DNA of 64,000 bases from the NCBI RefSeq assembly GCF_900167945.1, contig NZ_FUZA01000002.1:620001-684000 (forward strand). Direction: 5' to 3'. The first letter of the stretch is position 1; the number at the start of each line of letters is the position of its first letter. Below the pieces are notes generated by a model. That model had not been told where the DNA came from, did not search any database, and worked only from the letters and a program-made list of their open reading frames with translations. Shown here in pieces: positions 25,531 through 34,585 of the stretch. Made by a program: the position numbers and the translations under genes. This DNA is from Dyadobacter psychrophilus. Lineage in GTDB: Bacteria; Bacteroidota; Bacteroidia; Cytophagales; Spirosomataceae.

Positions 25531-25790
25531 TACGTTACATCCCTCCGGGATTCGTTAACACGGATATATTGTTTTACCAATATTTTATCCCTCCGGGATT
25601 TCGTTAACACGGCTACCTCGTTGCTACCAATATGTAATCCCTCTGGGATTTCCGTTGACACGGATATATTGTTGCTACCAATATTTTATCCCTCCGGGAT
25701 TATCGAAATATAAATCGCGGAGCGATGGAATATTGGTAGAAACAATACATTGACCGCACGAACCAAAATCCCGGAGGGATGTAATGGGAA
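25531..25790. repeat. REP-like array: four direct units plus one inverted unit
   Basis: A short palindrome ATCCCTCCGGGAT occurs at 25539-25551, 25587-25599, 25637-25649 (one change) and 25688-25700, spaced 48, 50 and 51 nt. An inverted copy ATCCCGGAGGGAT sits at 25768-25780, and a related ATCGCGGAGCGAT at 25714-25726. The DNA between copies is also repeated (CGTTAACACGG, then TTGCTACCAATAT), and the inverted arm carries its complement (ATATTGGTAGAAACAAT). The array fills the gap between the M1 peptidase and the VOC gene. It could fold into a long cruciform or transcript hairpin. I see no coding sequence. Confidence 0.8.
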
Positions 25791-25802
25791 ACCGCGTGCA
25801 CG

Positions 25803-26186
25803 TTATTTCTGCTCAGCCGGGGCGTATTTTACCAGGTCGATACCGATGCCGTTCGGGTCGACAATGGCGAAGTGGCGGTCGCCCCAGGGTTCGTCCCGAA
25901 GTTCAATTTTGATCTCAGCTCCTTTCTTTTTAAGGTCTCTGTAAAGCTTGTCAACGTCCTTAACCTCAATGGTCAGAAACACTCCCTGCCCGGTGAACGG
26001 CTTATGAAAAAGTGGCTGCTGGGAGGTGTGTTCGGGCAACAGGAAGCTGATTTCGGCCTCGCGCCCAGGCGTGTGCAAGAGCAAATAAAATTCGTTTTCG
26101 AATGTCACACCGAAACCAAGTGTTTTTGTATAAAAAGCTTTTGTTTCAGCGATTTTAGACGTGATAATGCCTGCATTAAGTTTCAT
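25803..26186 (-). CDS. VOC-family (glyoxalase/bleomycin-resistance fold) protein
   Basis: A 127-residue single-domain vicinal-oxygen-chelate protein: KLNAGIITSKIAETKAFYTKTLGF at the N-terminus, FENEFYLLLHTPG, then GVFLTIEVKDVDKLYRDLKKKGAEI and the ending WGDRHFAIVDPNGIGIDLVKY. The DPNG...L pattern is diagnostic of the fold. Members bind metals and act as glyoxalases, dioxygenases or drug-binding proteins; the specific role is not visible. A 79-nt gap separates it from the AraC regulator further upstream on the same strand. Confidence 0.85.
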   Translation of the reverse strand: MKLNAGIITSKIAETKAFYTKTLGFGVTFENEFYLLLHTPGREAEISFLLPEHTSQQPLFHKPFTGQGVFLTIEVKDVDKLYRDLKKKGAEIKIELRDEPWGDRHFAIVDPNGIGIDLVKYAPAEQK

Positions 26187-26265
26187 TTTTCCGGCTGTTA
26201 TTGGTTAATAATATGTTACAAATTTCCCTGAATTGGAAGCCATAACATTGTAAAAATCGGACAAA

Positions 26266-27078
26266 TCACCTTCCGAAGGCTCTGCCCGGCGTCACGCCAT
26301 ATAAATTCTTAAACTCTTTGATGAAATGCGCCTGGTCGTAATAACCGTCAAAGAACAGCTTGTTTTCCCGCAAACTTTGCTGCGACGGTTTGGCGCGGAG
26401 AATGTTCTGAAACCTGACAACCTTGCTGAATGTCTTGGCCGAGTCGCCGATGTAATACGAAAAAAGCCGCCGCAGCTGACGAGGGCTGACGCCGGTGTCA
26501 AGGTCTGTCTCGACATTGATAACCCCAAAATTTTTCAGGATAATGGATAGTGCACTATAAAAACGCCGGTCGTGATCGAATTTTACATTTGCCAGTAACT
26601 GGATGAAATAATTATCAAAAAGAGATCTGATAGTATCCGCGGAAAGGCTGTTATGGAAATGCGTGCGGATAAATTTTGCGGTTGCCGGGATCACTAGTTC
26701 CAATTGTTCATACCGATTGCTTAGCTCCGCAGCATTAACCCGGAAAAGTTGTGGAAACATGGTGGGCAGAAAGCGCACGCCAACGTAATTGAAATTATTA
26801 TCCAGCGGAAACTCAGTATATTTTTTACAAAATCCCATTACATAACTGTCTGCTGGATCTGTCAGCTCAAAAAAAATGTCGATGCAGCCGTCGGCGACCA
26901 CGCGGTAATGGAATGGTTCCTCCAACGCTTGGGAAGTTTGTAGCTGCCAGTAACAGTAAATGTAGTTTTGGAGACGCAAATCGGGTAAGAATTCAACGTA
27001 GTTGACATGTTTCGCCGACTGCTTTACGGTGGGCTGAATGGGTTTGTAAAGCTGTCTTATTTCTGCTAACTCCCTCAA
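26266..27078 (-). CDS. AraC-family transcriptional regulator
   Basis: A 270-residue regulator. The N-terminal part (FLPDLRLQNYIYCYWQLQ, VVADGCIDIFFEL, VGVRFLPTMFPQLFRV) matches the DUF6597-type sensor domain of Bacteroidota AraC proteins. The C-terminal HTH_18 domain has TGVSPRQLRRLFSYYIG (first helix pair) and the second motif YDQAHFIKEFKNLYGVTPGRAF. It lies divergent from the DinB gene at 27175 and could control it or the VOC gene. No operator was recognised. Confidence 0.9.
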   Translation of the reverse strand: MRELAEIRQLYKPIQPTVKQSAKHVNYVEFLPDLRLQNYIYCYWQLQTSQALEEPFHYRVVADGCIDIFFELTDPADSYVMGFCKKYTEFPLDNNFNYVGVRFLPTMFPQLFRVNAAELSNRYEQLELVIPATAKFIRTHFHNSLSADTIRSLFDNYFIQLLANVKFDHDRRFYSALSIILKNFGVINVETDLDTGVSPRQLRRLFSYYIGDSAKTFSKVVRFQNILRAKPSQQSLRENKLFFDGYYDQAHFIKEFKNLYGVTPGRAFGR

Positions 27079-27174
27079 AACTGTACGTTTTAGATTTAGT
27101 AATGTGCTGAATGTCCGATGGTTAAAAATTACCGGGCATTATTTTTTTGACTTTACAAATAAAAACTAAACGCT

Positions 27175-27678
27175 ATGGAAAACAAATCTTTTGCGCTTGC
27201 CTACATTCAGGAAATAGAGGCAGAGTACACTTCCACAAGGAAATGTCTCGAAAGAATTCCTGAAACAGTGTACAATTTCAAACCGCATCCCAAGTCAATG
27301 GAAATGGGTTACCTCACATTGCTCGTCGCCGAAATTCCGCTATGGGTTGCGGTGATGGTGGAAGAAGGAGAAATCGATTTCGTGACCTTCAAACATATGG
27401 ATGTGAGGGAAAGAGAAGCCGTAGTGAGGCATTATGATGAAAATATTGAACGAGCTAAAGCGGCTTTGCAAAATGCGACAGAAGACGACCTTGCAAAGGA
27501 ATTCAGACTAAAAAACAAGGGCGAACTGTTGTATGCACAGCCCATGATCGCTGCCGTGGGATCAACGATCAACCATTGGGTTCATCACAGGGGCCAATTA
27601 ACTGTTTATATGCGGCTGAATGACATTGCGGTTCCTTCAATTTACGGCCCTTCCGCAGATGACAAAGGGTTTAGCTAA
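27175..27678 (+). CDS. DinB-family protein
   Basis: A 167-residue four-helix protein of the DinB/YfiT superfamily: AYIQEIEAEYTSTRKCLERIPE, FKPHPKSMEMGYLTLLVAEIPLW, and the C-terminal metal-site helix INHWVHHRGQLTVYMRL. The metal His residues expected in this fold include the HH in that helix. Family members are thiol-dependent transferases (bacillithiol, mycothiol or glutathione) or hydrolases and are often damage-induced. It lies downstream of a divergent AraC regulator and its last 4 nt overlap the convergent HAD gene. Confidence 0.85.
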   Translation: MENKSFALAYIQEIEAEYTSTRKCLERIPETVYNFKPHPKSMEMGYLTLLVAEIPLWVAVMVEEGEIDFVTFKHMDVREREAVVRHYDENIERAKAALQNATEDDLAKEFRLKNKGELLYAQPMIAAVGSTINHWVHHRGQLTVYMRLNDIAVPSIYGPSADDKGFS

Positions 27679-28304
27679 ACCCGTTCGAACCTTTCTTTCT
27701 TTAAATCTTCCAGGATTTCTTTGGTCGATTCGAAACCAGTATGGTGAAAAGCGCGCAGACCGAGTTTTTTAGCCATGTTGGCAAACATGATGCGGTCATC
27801 GAAATACACACATTGACTGGGTGTTGCCTGTGCAATGCCCATTGCGAGTTCAAAAATGCGCGGGTCCGGCTTGCGCATTTTGACCTCGCAGGATGAAATG
27901 AAGGCATCAAAGGCCGTATGAAGTTTGAATTTCTGAACGCGGTAATCGTTCAATTCCTTGCCTTCATTATTAATAGAAATGATACGAAAGCCGCAATCTC
28001 TTTTCCATTCTTTGAGCCAGGCAAGCATCCCCGGAAGCTCGACGGACTGCGCGTACATAAACTCTTTAAAATCTTCACGAACAAAATCCCTGGGATGGTT
28101 GAAGATCACCGTGTCCAAATATTGGTCCAGGTTAATGCTTCCAATTTCATAAACATTGAAAATGAAATTATGGAGCTGGTCCATTTCCTTGTAATCCAGC
28201 CCGAATTTTTCGGCCGCCAGCAACCGGGACTCATGGCCCCAACCGTTGCTCAGCAGCACGCCGCCGATATCGAAAAAAAGAATTTTGAGGTCGCTGATTT
28301 GCAT
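27675..28304 (-). CDS. HAD-superfamily hydrolase
   Basis: A 209-residue HAD phosphatase with motif I as FFDIGGVLL (nucleophile Asp; the second Asp is Gly, as in the YihX-like subgroup), motif II Ser or Thr in ISINNEG, Lys in KMRKPDPRIF and motif IV in CVYFDDR. The cap is the small helical type. It may dephosphorylate a sugar phosphate or nucleotide. It is 8 nt downstream of the alpha/beta-hydrolase gene, so the two are probably cotranscribed. Confidence 0.88.
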   Translation of the reverse strand: MQISDLKILFFDIGGVLLSNGWGHESRLLAAEKFGLDYKEMDQLHNFIFNVYEIGSINLDQYLDTVIFNHPRDFVREDFKEFMYAQSVELPGMLAWLKEWKRDCGFRIISINNEGKELNDYRVQKFKLHTAFDAFISSCEVKMRKPDPRIFELAMGIAQATPSQCVYFDDRIMFANMAKKLGLRAFHHTGFESTKEILEDLKKERFERV

Positions 28305-28312
28305 GTGTTTGA

Positions 28313-29335
28313 TTATTTTACGTTCCGCTTGGCCCAGTTGAATATCGTTGAATACACTTCTTCCCTGACCGGTTTCCGGGAAAGGATGAGGTCGTGCATG
28401 CCGCCCTGGATAGCCTGAATGCTGTATTGCCCGACGATATTTTGAGCCTGTTTTGCTATTTCTTCCACATTAAGGACGGCATCTCCGGTGAACATGACAT
28501 CGCTCCACTTTTTCTCTTCAATCGATTTTGCGGAATGGAGCACCAGGACAGGCTTATTGATCTGTAAACCCTGCGCTAATTTGAGTTGCCCCAAATGGAT
28601 GGCCCTGATCCACCCGAAGTTGACAGGCGGCGCAATGTGTGGTTTCCATCCGAGGTTATAACTCCACTCCCCGTGGGCATCTTTATGCAAGCTCTCTCCG
28701 TATAAGGGACTAAGCCCGGCGCTGATTGTGGTTTCCGGATGCTTTTCCGCTCTCTTAACAATGACAGGAATGGCCGTTTTCTTTAAAACTGATTTGACAT
28801 TCAGATCAAAAAACGGACTGTTCAATAAAATGGCGTCAAACATTTCTTTTCCGCCGCGCTCGGCCGCGTAAAGGGAGACGGTTAAGCCGCCGGTGGAATG
28901 TCCGCTTAGCAGAACCTTGTCTGATCCTTCGCTTTTTATGATATTTAAGACCGTATCAATGTCCGCGAAATATTCAGAAAGGTCGCGCACATTATTGAAC
29001 TTCTGATTGGCCAGGTAAGACCTTCCGTATTTGCGTAAATCTACCGCGTAAAAATTATAACCTTCCTTAATGAATCGCTCGGCCATCTCTTCCTGGAAAA
29101 AATAGTCGTTAAAGCCATGCACATAAAGCACCGCCTTATCACTTTTTTCAGGTGTTTGTTTTTTGATCACTGTACAAGTTACACTGCCTTCATAATCAGA
29201 AGGTTGTACAATGGTTGCTTGTTTGAAGCCGTGCCCCAGAATGTCAGCGAAATAAGTAACTTGTCCGTACGACGAGCTGCAACCTAAGAGGGTTAAGGTG
29301 CAGCATAAGAGTATGTTTTTTGATAAAAAATACAT
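28313..29335 (-). CDS. Alpha/beta-hydrolase lipoprotein
   Basis: A 340-residue exported hydrolase. The start is set at the Met giving MYFLSKNILLCCTLTLLGC, which has a lipobox Cys; the upstream Met at 29368 would bury it. The fold shows VLYVHGFNDYFFQEEMAERF (oxyanion loop), nucleophile elbow SGHSTGG, an acid residue near VLVLHSAKSIEEKKWSDVMF and the final His in GGMHDLIL. It resembles monoacylglycerol lipase or lysophospholipase-like serine hydrolases (Hydrolase_4). It is probably in one operon with the acetolactate decarboxylase (38-nt gap) and the HAD gene. Confidence 0.85.
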   Translation of the reverse strand: MYFLSKNILLCCTLTLLGCSSSYGQVTYFADILGHGFKQATIVQPSDYEGSVTCTVIKKQTPEKSDKAVLYVHGFNDYFFQEEMAERFIKEGYNFYAVDLRKYGRSYLANQKFNNVRDLSEYFADIDTVLNIIKSEGSDKVLLSGHSTGGLTVSLYAAERGGKEMFDAILLNSPFFDLNVKSVLKKTAIPVIVKRAEKHPETTISAGLSPLYGESLHKDAHGEWSYNLGWKPHIAPPVNFGWIRAIHLGQLKLAQGLQINKPVLVLHSAKSIEEKKWSDVMFTGDAVLNVEEIAKQAQNIVGQYSIQAIQGGMHDLILSRKPVREEVYSTIFNWAKRNVK

Positions 29336-29372
29336 GGTTATTAAGAATCTCCATCGGGGCAGAAACATAAAA

Positions 29373-30185
29373 TTACTCGATTTTTTTCAGTTCAGCACCG
29401 CGGTCCGGTTTAAGGTTTACATTCAGAAACTCCGCATTAGTGTTATTTTCAATGGTAAAACCTTTGGCAAAATCAATTTCTACGGCAACGGCATCTGTAT
29501 TAAACTTAAAAATATGACCGCCCGCCTTCAAATCATCTGCAATGTAATGCAGGTGAAAGCCGGGAACATTGGTTCTGGCCAGATAGGGCGGGAGCAGGAA
29601 CCCAACGCAGGTGCCGGTGGTGTTATTGTAGTTGAAAAGTTTCTGGTTTTCGCCTAAATGTGCCGTCAGCGTGGTGTAGGGAGGCTTTGCCGGACTGGCT
29701 GCTCGCGTCGTCATTGTGGAAAATGAACCAGTGATTTTGATGGCATATATGGTGTTTGCGTTTAATTTCTCGACCAGATATTCCTGCAGCTTCTCGTAAC
29801 TCAAATTCGGTTCCTTGAAAAAGATCGTTGTATCCGCCTTGAAAAATTTAACAAAAGCAGCGGAAGTGCTGTCGCTGTCGGAAACCTCCTTAACAATGCC
29901 CTCAGCGCTCATTTTATACACTTTTCCTTTCAGCATAATCAGTTCGCCATCGACTTTATTGAATGTACCCACACCAAAATCGCCTTTTGGTTTTAAATCT
30001 CCGATTCTCAAATCCCCGTCAAAAACGCCAGCCATTAAGGCATCGATGATGGAATATTGGTACATAAAATCCGAACCTGTCCCCGAAACCGGCATTTTTG
30101 CCGATCGGCAGCATATCAGAGAAATGGAAAGAAATGCGGCCAGGAAAATGGACGTCACATGGCAATTGGTAAAATAATTCTTCAT
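29373..30185 (-). CDS. budA: Acetolactate decarboxylase, predicted lipoprotein
   Basis: A 270-residue protein. The start is placed at MKNYFTNCHVTSIFLAAFLSISLIC, since the 27 upstream codons look non-coding, and this gives a lipobox (SLICC). The enzyme body has the family's YSIIDALMAGVFDGD, GVGTFNKVDGELIMLKGKVY and the Zn-binding block FHLHYIADDLKAGGH (two His plus a third), followed by a Glu-containing strand. Acetolactate decarboxylase makes acetoin from 2-acetolactate. A lipid-anchored or exported form is unusual for a step whose substrate is made inside the cell. The neighbouring hydrolase is also a lipoprotein. Confidence 0.85.
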   Translation of the reverse strand: MKNYFTNCHVTSIFLAAFLSISLICCRSAKMPVSGTGSDFMYQYSIIDALMAGVFDGDLRIGDLKPKGDFGVGTFNKVDGELIMLKGKVYKMSAEGIVKEVSDSDSTSAAFVKFFKADTTIFFKEPNLSYEKLQEYLVEKLNANTIYAIKITGSFSTMTTRAASPAKPPYTTLTAHLGENQKLFNYNNTTGTCVGFLLPPYLARTNVPGFHLHYIADDLKAGGHIFKFNTDAVAVEIDFAKGFTIENNTNAEFLNVNLKPDRGAELKKIE

Positions 30186-30426
30186 AGAAATGATACGGAG
30201 ATCGTTAGATTTCGGGCCTTCCCGTTCAGTTAAAACGCAAAACAAATTTCGTCTACTCACAATCATAAATTCAACAGCCTGCGGGCATTATCGGAATTTT
30301 GACATTAATAGAACCTTGTCGATGTTAATTAGGAGAAAAGTAAGGAAAAGCTGCGCATAGTTGATATTTTAGAAAAAAAGGTTCAACTTAAAAACAGTTA
30401 GATACCTTAACCAATCACTCCTTAAA

Positions 30427-31635
30427 ATGAAAAAGCTTCTACTAATGCTTTCCCTGCCTGTGCTCTCATTCGGGCAAAATGAGGGTGTTACCATGTCGCC
30501 AAAGGCCGCGAAGATCCACGCAAAAGCGCTCACCATTGACACCCACGCCGACGTTCCTATCAACATGATGAAGCCGGGCTTCGACATTGCGGTGGAGCAC
30601 GATTACGAAAAGGACCGGTCGCAAATTGACTTTCCGAGAATGATCAAAGGCGGAATGGACGGCATGTTCTTCGCCGTTTATTTAGGGCAGGGCAAAAGAT
30701 CTGAGGAAGCAAATGCAGAAGCCAAGAAAAAAGCACTGGCGATTTTTGACAAAATACACGAATCAGTCAAGCTGAATCCAGCAGTGGCCGGCATTGCAAC
30801 GACTTCAAAAGACGCATACAGACTACAAAAAGAAGGAAAGCGCGCCGTTTTTATCGGCATGGAAAATGGCTGGCCGATCGGAAAGGATTTGTCAAGCATT
30901 AAGCAATACTACGATCTCGGCCTGCGATATGTGACCCTCTCGCACTCCTCAAACAATGATATTTGCGATTCTTCCACCGACGGTGACGGCCCCGAGCACA
31001 ATGGTTTGAGTGCTTTTGGTGAGGAAGTTGTCAAGGAAATGAACAGGCTGGGAATGATGGTCGACATCTCCCACGTGTCAGATTCCACATTTTATGATGT
31101 GATCAAGCTTACAAAAGCCCCGGTAATTGCATCGCATTCCTCGTGTCGCGCATTATGCGATGTCCCGCGCAATATGACAGATGATATGATCAAAACCCTG
31201 GCAAAAAACGGTGGCGTAATCCAGATCAATTTTGTTCCTGGTTTTGTCAAAAAGCCTTCTCAGCCGCATGAAATGTCACTGAAAGCGTTGCGCTTGAAAA
31301 TTCGCCAGACTGATTTGTCAGATGCAGATAAAAAGGCACTTCGTGATGAAATGAAAGCTATTAATGAGAAATACAAGTCGGATATGCCAACATTGAAAGA
31401 GGCTGTTGACCACATTGAGCACGTGATCAAACTCACTTCCGTAGATCATGTGGGCATAGGCATGGACCTGGACGGAGGCGGAGAGGTGATCGGCCTGCAT
31501 GATGTGAGCCAGATCGGCGGCATTACAGAAGAGCTTGTACAGCGAGGTTATTCTGCAAAGGACATCGAAAAGATTTGGGGCGGTAACATTATGCGGGTTT
31601 TGGATCAGGTAGAGAAAGCAGCGGGCGCCATGTAA
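30427..31635 (+). CDS. Membrane dipeptidase (renal dipeptidase, peptidase M19 family), exported
   Basis: A 402-residue M19 dipeptidase with a short signal peptide (MKKLLLMLSLPVLSFGQ). Zinc-site and signature blocks are IDTHADVPINM (HxD), VFIGMENGWPIG (bridging Glu), YVTLSHSSNNDICDS, MVDISHVSDSTFYDVI and VIASHSSCRAL (metal His residues), and HVGIGMDLDGGGEVIGLHDVS. The enzyme should cleave L-X dipeptides, including D-containing ones, in the periplasm, for example from peptidoglycan turnover. It is a single gene; no terminator is evident before the branching enzyme gene. Confidence 0.93.
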   Translation: MKKLLLMLSLPVLSFGQNEGVTMSPKAAKIHAKALTIDTHADVPINMMKPGFDIAVEHDYEKDRSQIDFPRMIKGGMDGMFFAVYLGQGKRSEEANAEAKKKALAIFDKIHESVKLNPAVAGIATTSKDAYRLQKEGKRAVFIGMENGWPIGKDLSSIKQYYDLGLRYVTLSHSSNNDICDSSTDGDGPEHNGLSAFGEEVVKEMNRLGMMVDISHVSDSTFYDVIKLTKAPVIASHSSCRALCDVPRNMTDDMIKTLAKNGGVIQINFVPGFVKKPSQPHEMSLKALRLKIRQTDLSDADKKALRDEMKAINEKYKSDMPTLKEAVDHIEHVIKLTSVDHVGIGMDLDGGGEVIGLHDVSQIGGITEELVQRGYSAKDIEKIWGGNIMRVLDQVEKAAGAM

Positions 31636-31758
31636 TATGCTGCTGTATCTGACGGATTTAGCAATTAGGGCTAAAAAAATATATACATTTTAAGAAATAG
31701 TTTAATAAAATTGTAAATCTTACATGCTCATAGGAATTATTAAAATTGTGTATTGCAA

Positions 31759-33768
31759 ATGGCTAAGTTAACTGGTAAGAAAAAGACAGACTCAACTTCT
31801 GATCCCGCTGAGAGCAAGGCGGACATTGTCAGCGACCGAGAGTTGAATGCGGTAGAAACGATAAGCCGTTTTACAGATTTTGATATCCACCTCTTTCGCC
31901 AGGGCAAGCATTTCAAGCTTTATGAAAAGCTGGGCTCACACGTCATGGATTTTAAAGGCGTTACCGGAACCTACTTTGCGGTTTGGGCTCCTAATGCTTC
32001 TTATATATCGGTTGTAGGAAATTTTAATGGCTGGAACCAGGGTGCACATTCACTTGCTCCGCGTTGGGACAGCTCGGGAATATGGGAAGGCTGGATTCCC
32101 GACGTGGGCGTAGGAGAAGTTTACAAATATTACATTGTAGCTGAAAACGGCCAGTCGCAGGAAAAATCAGATCCTTTTGCACTCTGGTGCGAAGTTGCTC
32201 CGCGTACGGCCTCCATTGTGTGGGATACGTGGTACGAATGGGGTGACTCGGATTGGATGAAGGTTCGCAAAGAGAAGAACAAGCTCAATGCTCCCATTTC
32301 AGTGTATGAAGTACATTTGGGTTCATGGCAACGTGATCCGTCCGATCCGGAAAGGTATTTGACTTACAAAGAAATTGCCGTAAGCCTCGTTCCATATGTT
32401 AAGGAAATGGGCTTCACGCACGTAGAACTGATGCCGATCATGGAGCATCCCTATCCGCCGTCGTGGGGTTACCAGATCACCGGTTATTTTTCCTGCGCGT
32501 CCAGAATGGGCACGCCGCAGGAACTGATGTATCTTATTGATCAGCTTCACCAGGCAGGAATCGGCGTTTATGTAGACTGGGTTCCTTCCCATTTTCCAGG
32601 CGATGCGCATGGACTTTTCCGTTTCGACGGCACGTCGCTCTACGAGCATGAAGATCCGCGCAAAGGTTACCATCCCGACTGGAAGAGCTATATTTTCAAC
32701 TATGGCCGCAATGAAGTAAGGTCGTTTTTGATCAGTAATGCTATTTTCTGGCTGGATCGCTATCACACGGACGGCCTTCGTGTGGATGCCGTTGCTTCCA
32801 TGCTTTATCTCGATTATTCAAGAAAGCACGGCGAATGGATTCCGAATGAATTCGGCGGAAGGGAAAACCTGGAAGCAATTTCTTTACTGCGCGAAATGAA
32901 TGTGGCTGCTTACACAGAATTTCCTGACATTCAAACCATTGCCGAAGAATCAACCGCGTTTCCAGGCGTGTCCCGTCCTGTATTTGTAGGCGGACTTGGT
33001 TTCGGGATGAAATGGATGATGGGATGGATGAACGATACATTGAAGTATTTTGAAAAAGACTCAGCATTCCGGAAATGGCACCAGGACCAGCTGACATTCA
33101 GCCTGGTATATGCATTTTCTGAAAACTTCATGTTGCCCTTCTCGCATGACGAAGTGGTTTACGGCAAGAAATCGCTGATCAATAAAATGCCCGGTGATGA
33201 ATGGCAGAAGTTTGCGAATTTGAGATTAATGTTCACCTATATGTTTACCCATCCAGGTACGAAGCTCATGTTCATGGGTTGTGAATTCGGGCAAACCTCT
33301 GAATGGGCATTTCAGCAAAGTTTGGACTGGCATTTGCTGGAAAACCCGATGCATAAGGGAATGAAAGACTGCGTGACCGCTCTGAATAAATTATATAAAA
33401 CGGAGCCGGCCATGTATGACTTTTCATTCTCCCACGATGGTTTCGAATGGATTGATACGCAGGACCGGGAAAACTCGGTTTTGGTTTTTGCCAGAAAGGC
33501 TATAGACCCAAGTCAGAATGTGGTTGTCGTACTCAATCTGACGCCGGTTCCGCGCATCGGTTACCGCGTTGGCGTGCTAACAGAAGGCAGCTGGCAGGAA
33601 ATATTTAACTCAGATGCGGCCGAATTTCAGGGAAGCGGCGTAATTAATTTTGATCCCGTTACTTCAGAAGCGCATCAATGGCATGGCAAAGCGAACTCTG
33701 TAATCCTGGACCTGCCGCCGATGGGAGCAATTGTACTCAAGAAAAATGCGGCAACAAGACGAATATAA
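31759..33768 (+). CDS. glgB: 1,4-alpha-glucan (glycogen) branching enzyme
   Basis: A 669-residue GH13 branching enzyme, starting at ATG 31759 rather than the TTG at 31753. It contains an N-terminal CBM48 (GTYFAVWAPNASYISVVGNFNGW) and the catalytic barrel with DGLRVDAVASM (nucleophile Asp343), TIAEEST (acid/base Glu396 or 397) and PFSHDEVVYGK (transition-state Asp). The C-terminal beta domain ends near residue 669. It transfers alpha-1,4 chains to alpha-1,6 branch points in cytoplasmic glycogen. No glgA or glgC is in the window. A strong terminator follows at 33806-33840. Confidence 0.96.
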   Translation: MAKLTGKKKTDSTSDPAESKADIVSDRELNAVETISRFTDFDIHLFRQGKHFKLYEKLGSHVMDFKGVTGTYFAVWAPNASYISVVGNFNGWNQGAHSLAPRWDSSGIWEGWIPDVGVGEVYKYYIVAENGQSQEKSDPFALWCEVAPRTASIVWDTWYEWGDSDWMKVRKEKNKLNAPISVYEVHLGSWQRDPSDPERYLTYKEIAVSLVPYVKEMGFTHVELMPIMEHPYPPSWGYQITGYFSCASRMGTPQELMYLIDQLHQAGIGVYVDWVPSHFPGDAHGLFRFDGTSLYEHEDPRKGYHPDWKSYIFNYGRNEVRSFLISNAIFWLDRYHTDGLRVDAVASMLYLDYSRKHGEWIPNEFGGRENLEAISLLREMNVAAYTEFPDIQTIAEESTAFPGVSRPVFVGGLGFGMKWMMGWMNDTLKYFEKDSAFRKWHQDQLTFSLVYAFSENFMLPFSHDEVVYGKKSLINKMPGDEWQKFANLRLMFTYMFTHPGTKLMFMGCEFGQTSEWAFQQSLDWHLLENPMHKGMKDCVTALNKLYKTEPAMYDFSFSHDGFEWIDTQDRENSVLVFARKAIDPSQNVVVVLNLTPVPRIGYRVGVLTEGSWQEIFNSDAAEFQGSGVINFDPVTSEAHQWHGKANSVILDLPPMGAIVLKKNAATRRI

Positions 33769-33805
33769 TTAGTTTTCGGCCGTTTACTTAAATTGTCAGC
33801 ATACT

Positions 33806-33840
33806 TAAGGCAGAGAAGCAGATCTCTGCCTTATTTTTTT
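33806..33840 (+). terminator. Rho-independent terminator after glgB
   Basis: A perfect 11-bp stem (33806-33816 with 33823-33833), a 6-nt loop and a run of seven T at 33834-33840. Confidence 0.88.
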
Positions 33841-33851
33841 GTACATTTTTT

Positions 33852-33859
33852 TACCTTTG
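33852..33859 (+). promoter_or_regulatory. Predicted -7 box (TACCTTTG) for the outer-membrane-like protein gene
   Basis: TACCTTTG matches the Bacteroidota -7 consensus TAnnTTTG and lies 23 nt before the ATG at 33883, just past the glgB terminator. No convincing -33 TTG is at the usual distance. Confidence 0.5.
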
Positions 33860-33882
33860 CCCATCACATCATTTAAAAATCA

Positions 33883-34566
33883 ATGAAAAGCTTCCGATTA
33901 ATAGTACTTTTTATTTTTATTGGTTCAATTCAGGGGTTTACACAAAGTCTTTCCCGTGTAACCTCAGGCATTGATCTGGGGCTCGGATATCAGGAGGACG
34001 AATGGGTGCCGGCAGCTTTGTATCACCAGGAATTAAGTCTGGCCAACTTTCAATGGTTCAGAATAGGCTGGGGCGTGCGGACCTGGGGTTATTATGCAGG
34101 CAGGACAAATTTATTACCAAAAGACAACGCATTGTCTCGGGATACACTTGAATTTGGACGATTGACAGCGAATGGTTTAAGTTTTATCCTTGGTGCAAAC
34201 GTCAGGTTATGGAGATTTGACGTTGGCGCAAATACAGACATTTTTGGCATCGTATTTGGATTGAGGAGAAACGGATTATATACCAAACCAGGCTTCTCAG
34301 AAGGAGAAGGCGCTAAATATTACAATGCTTATGTAAAAAGCAATCCCAGCACATTAAACCTTTTACCACTTGCGCTGGATAACCAGAACGGGAATTCGGA
34401 GGTTTTCCTGCGCTATTGGATCACCGACCGCATAGGCGTAAAACTGGCTTATATGGCGGGACGCATTACCTACGCAACCGAAGCCAAACTGGACAACGGG
34501 CAGAAGCGTTTCAGCAAAACCTACGGCGTCCCAAACCTTTCCATTTCATTTCCATTATATAATTAA
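33883..34566 (+). CDS. Predicted outer-membrane beta-barrel-like protein of unknown function
   Basis: A 227-residue protein with a signal peptide (MKSFRLIVLFIFIGSIQGFTQ). The mature sequence alternates polar and aromatic or aliphatic residues in strands (FQWFRIGWGVRTWGYYAG, LSFILGANVRLWRFDVGAN, DRIGVKLAYMAGRITYAT) and ends on SISFPLYN, i.e. a short barrel ending near an aromatic residue. I cannot name a family. It is probably an 8- to 10-stranded outer-membrane protein or a PorT/OmpW-like one. It precedes a Nudix gene by 19 nt. Confidence 0.6.
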   Translation: MKSFRLIVLFIFIGSIQGFTQSLSRVTSGIDLGLGYQEDEWVPAALYHQELSLANFQWFRIGWGVRTWGYYAGRTNLLPKDNALSRDTLEFGRLTANGLSFILGANVRLWRFDVGANTDIFGIVFGLRRNGLYTKPGFSEGEGAKYYNAYVKSNPSTLNLLPLALDNQNGNSEVFLRYWITDRIGVKLAYMAGRITYATEAKLDNGQKRFSKTYGVPNLSISFPLYN

Positions 34567-34585
34567 TAAGCACACATTTCCTGTC

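Noticed and set aside
25531..25790. Possible CRISPR array
   Set aside because: The repeats are only 13 nt, and the DNA between them is also repeated rather than unique; one unit is inverted. It is a REP-like array.
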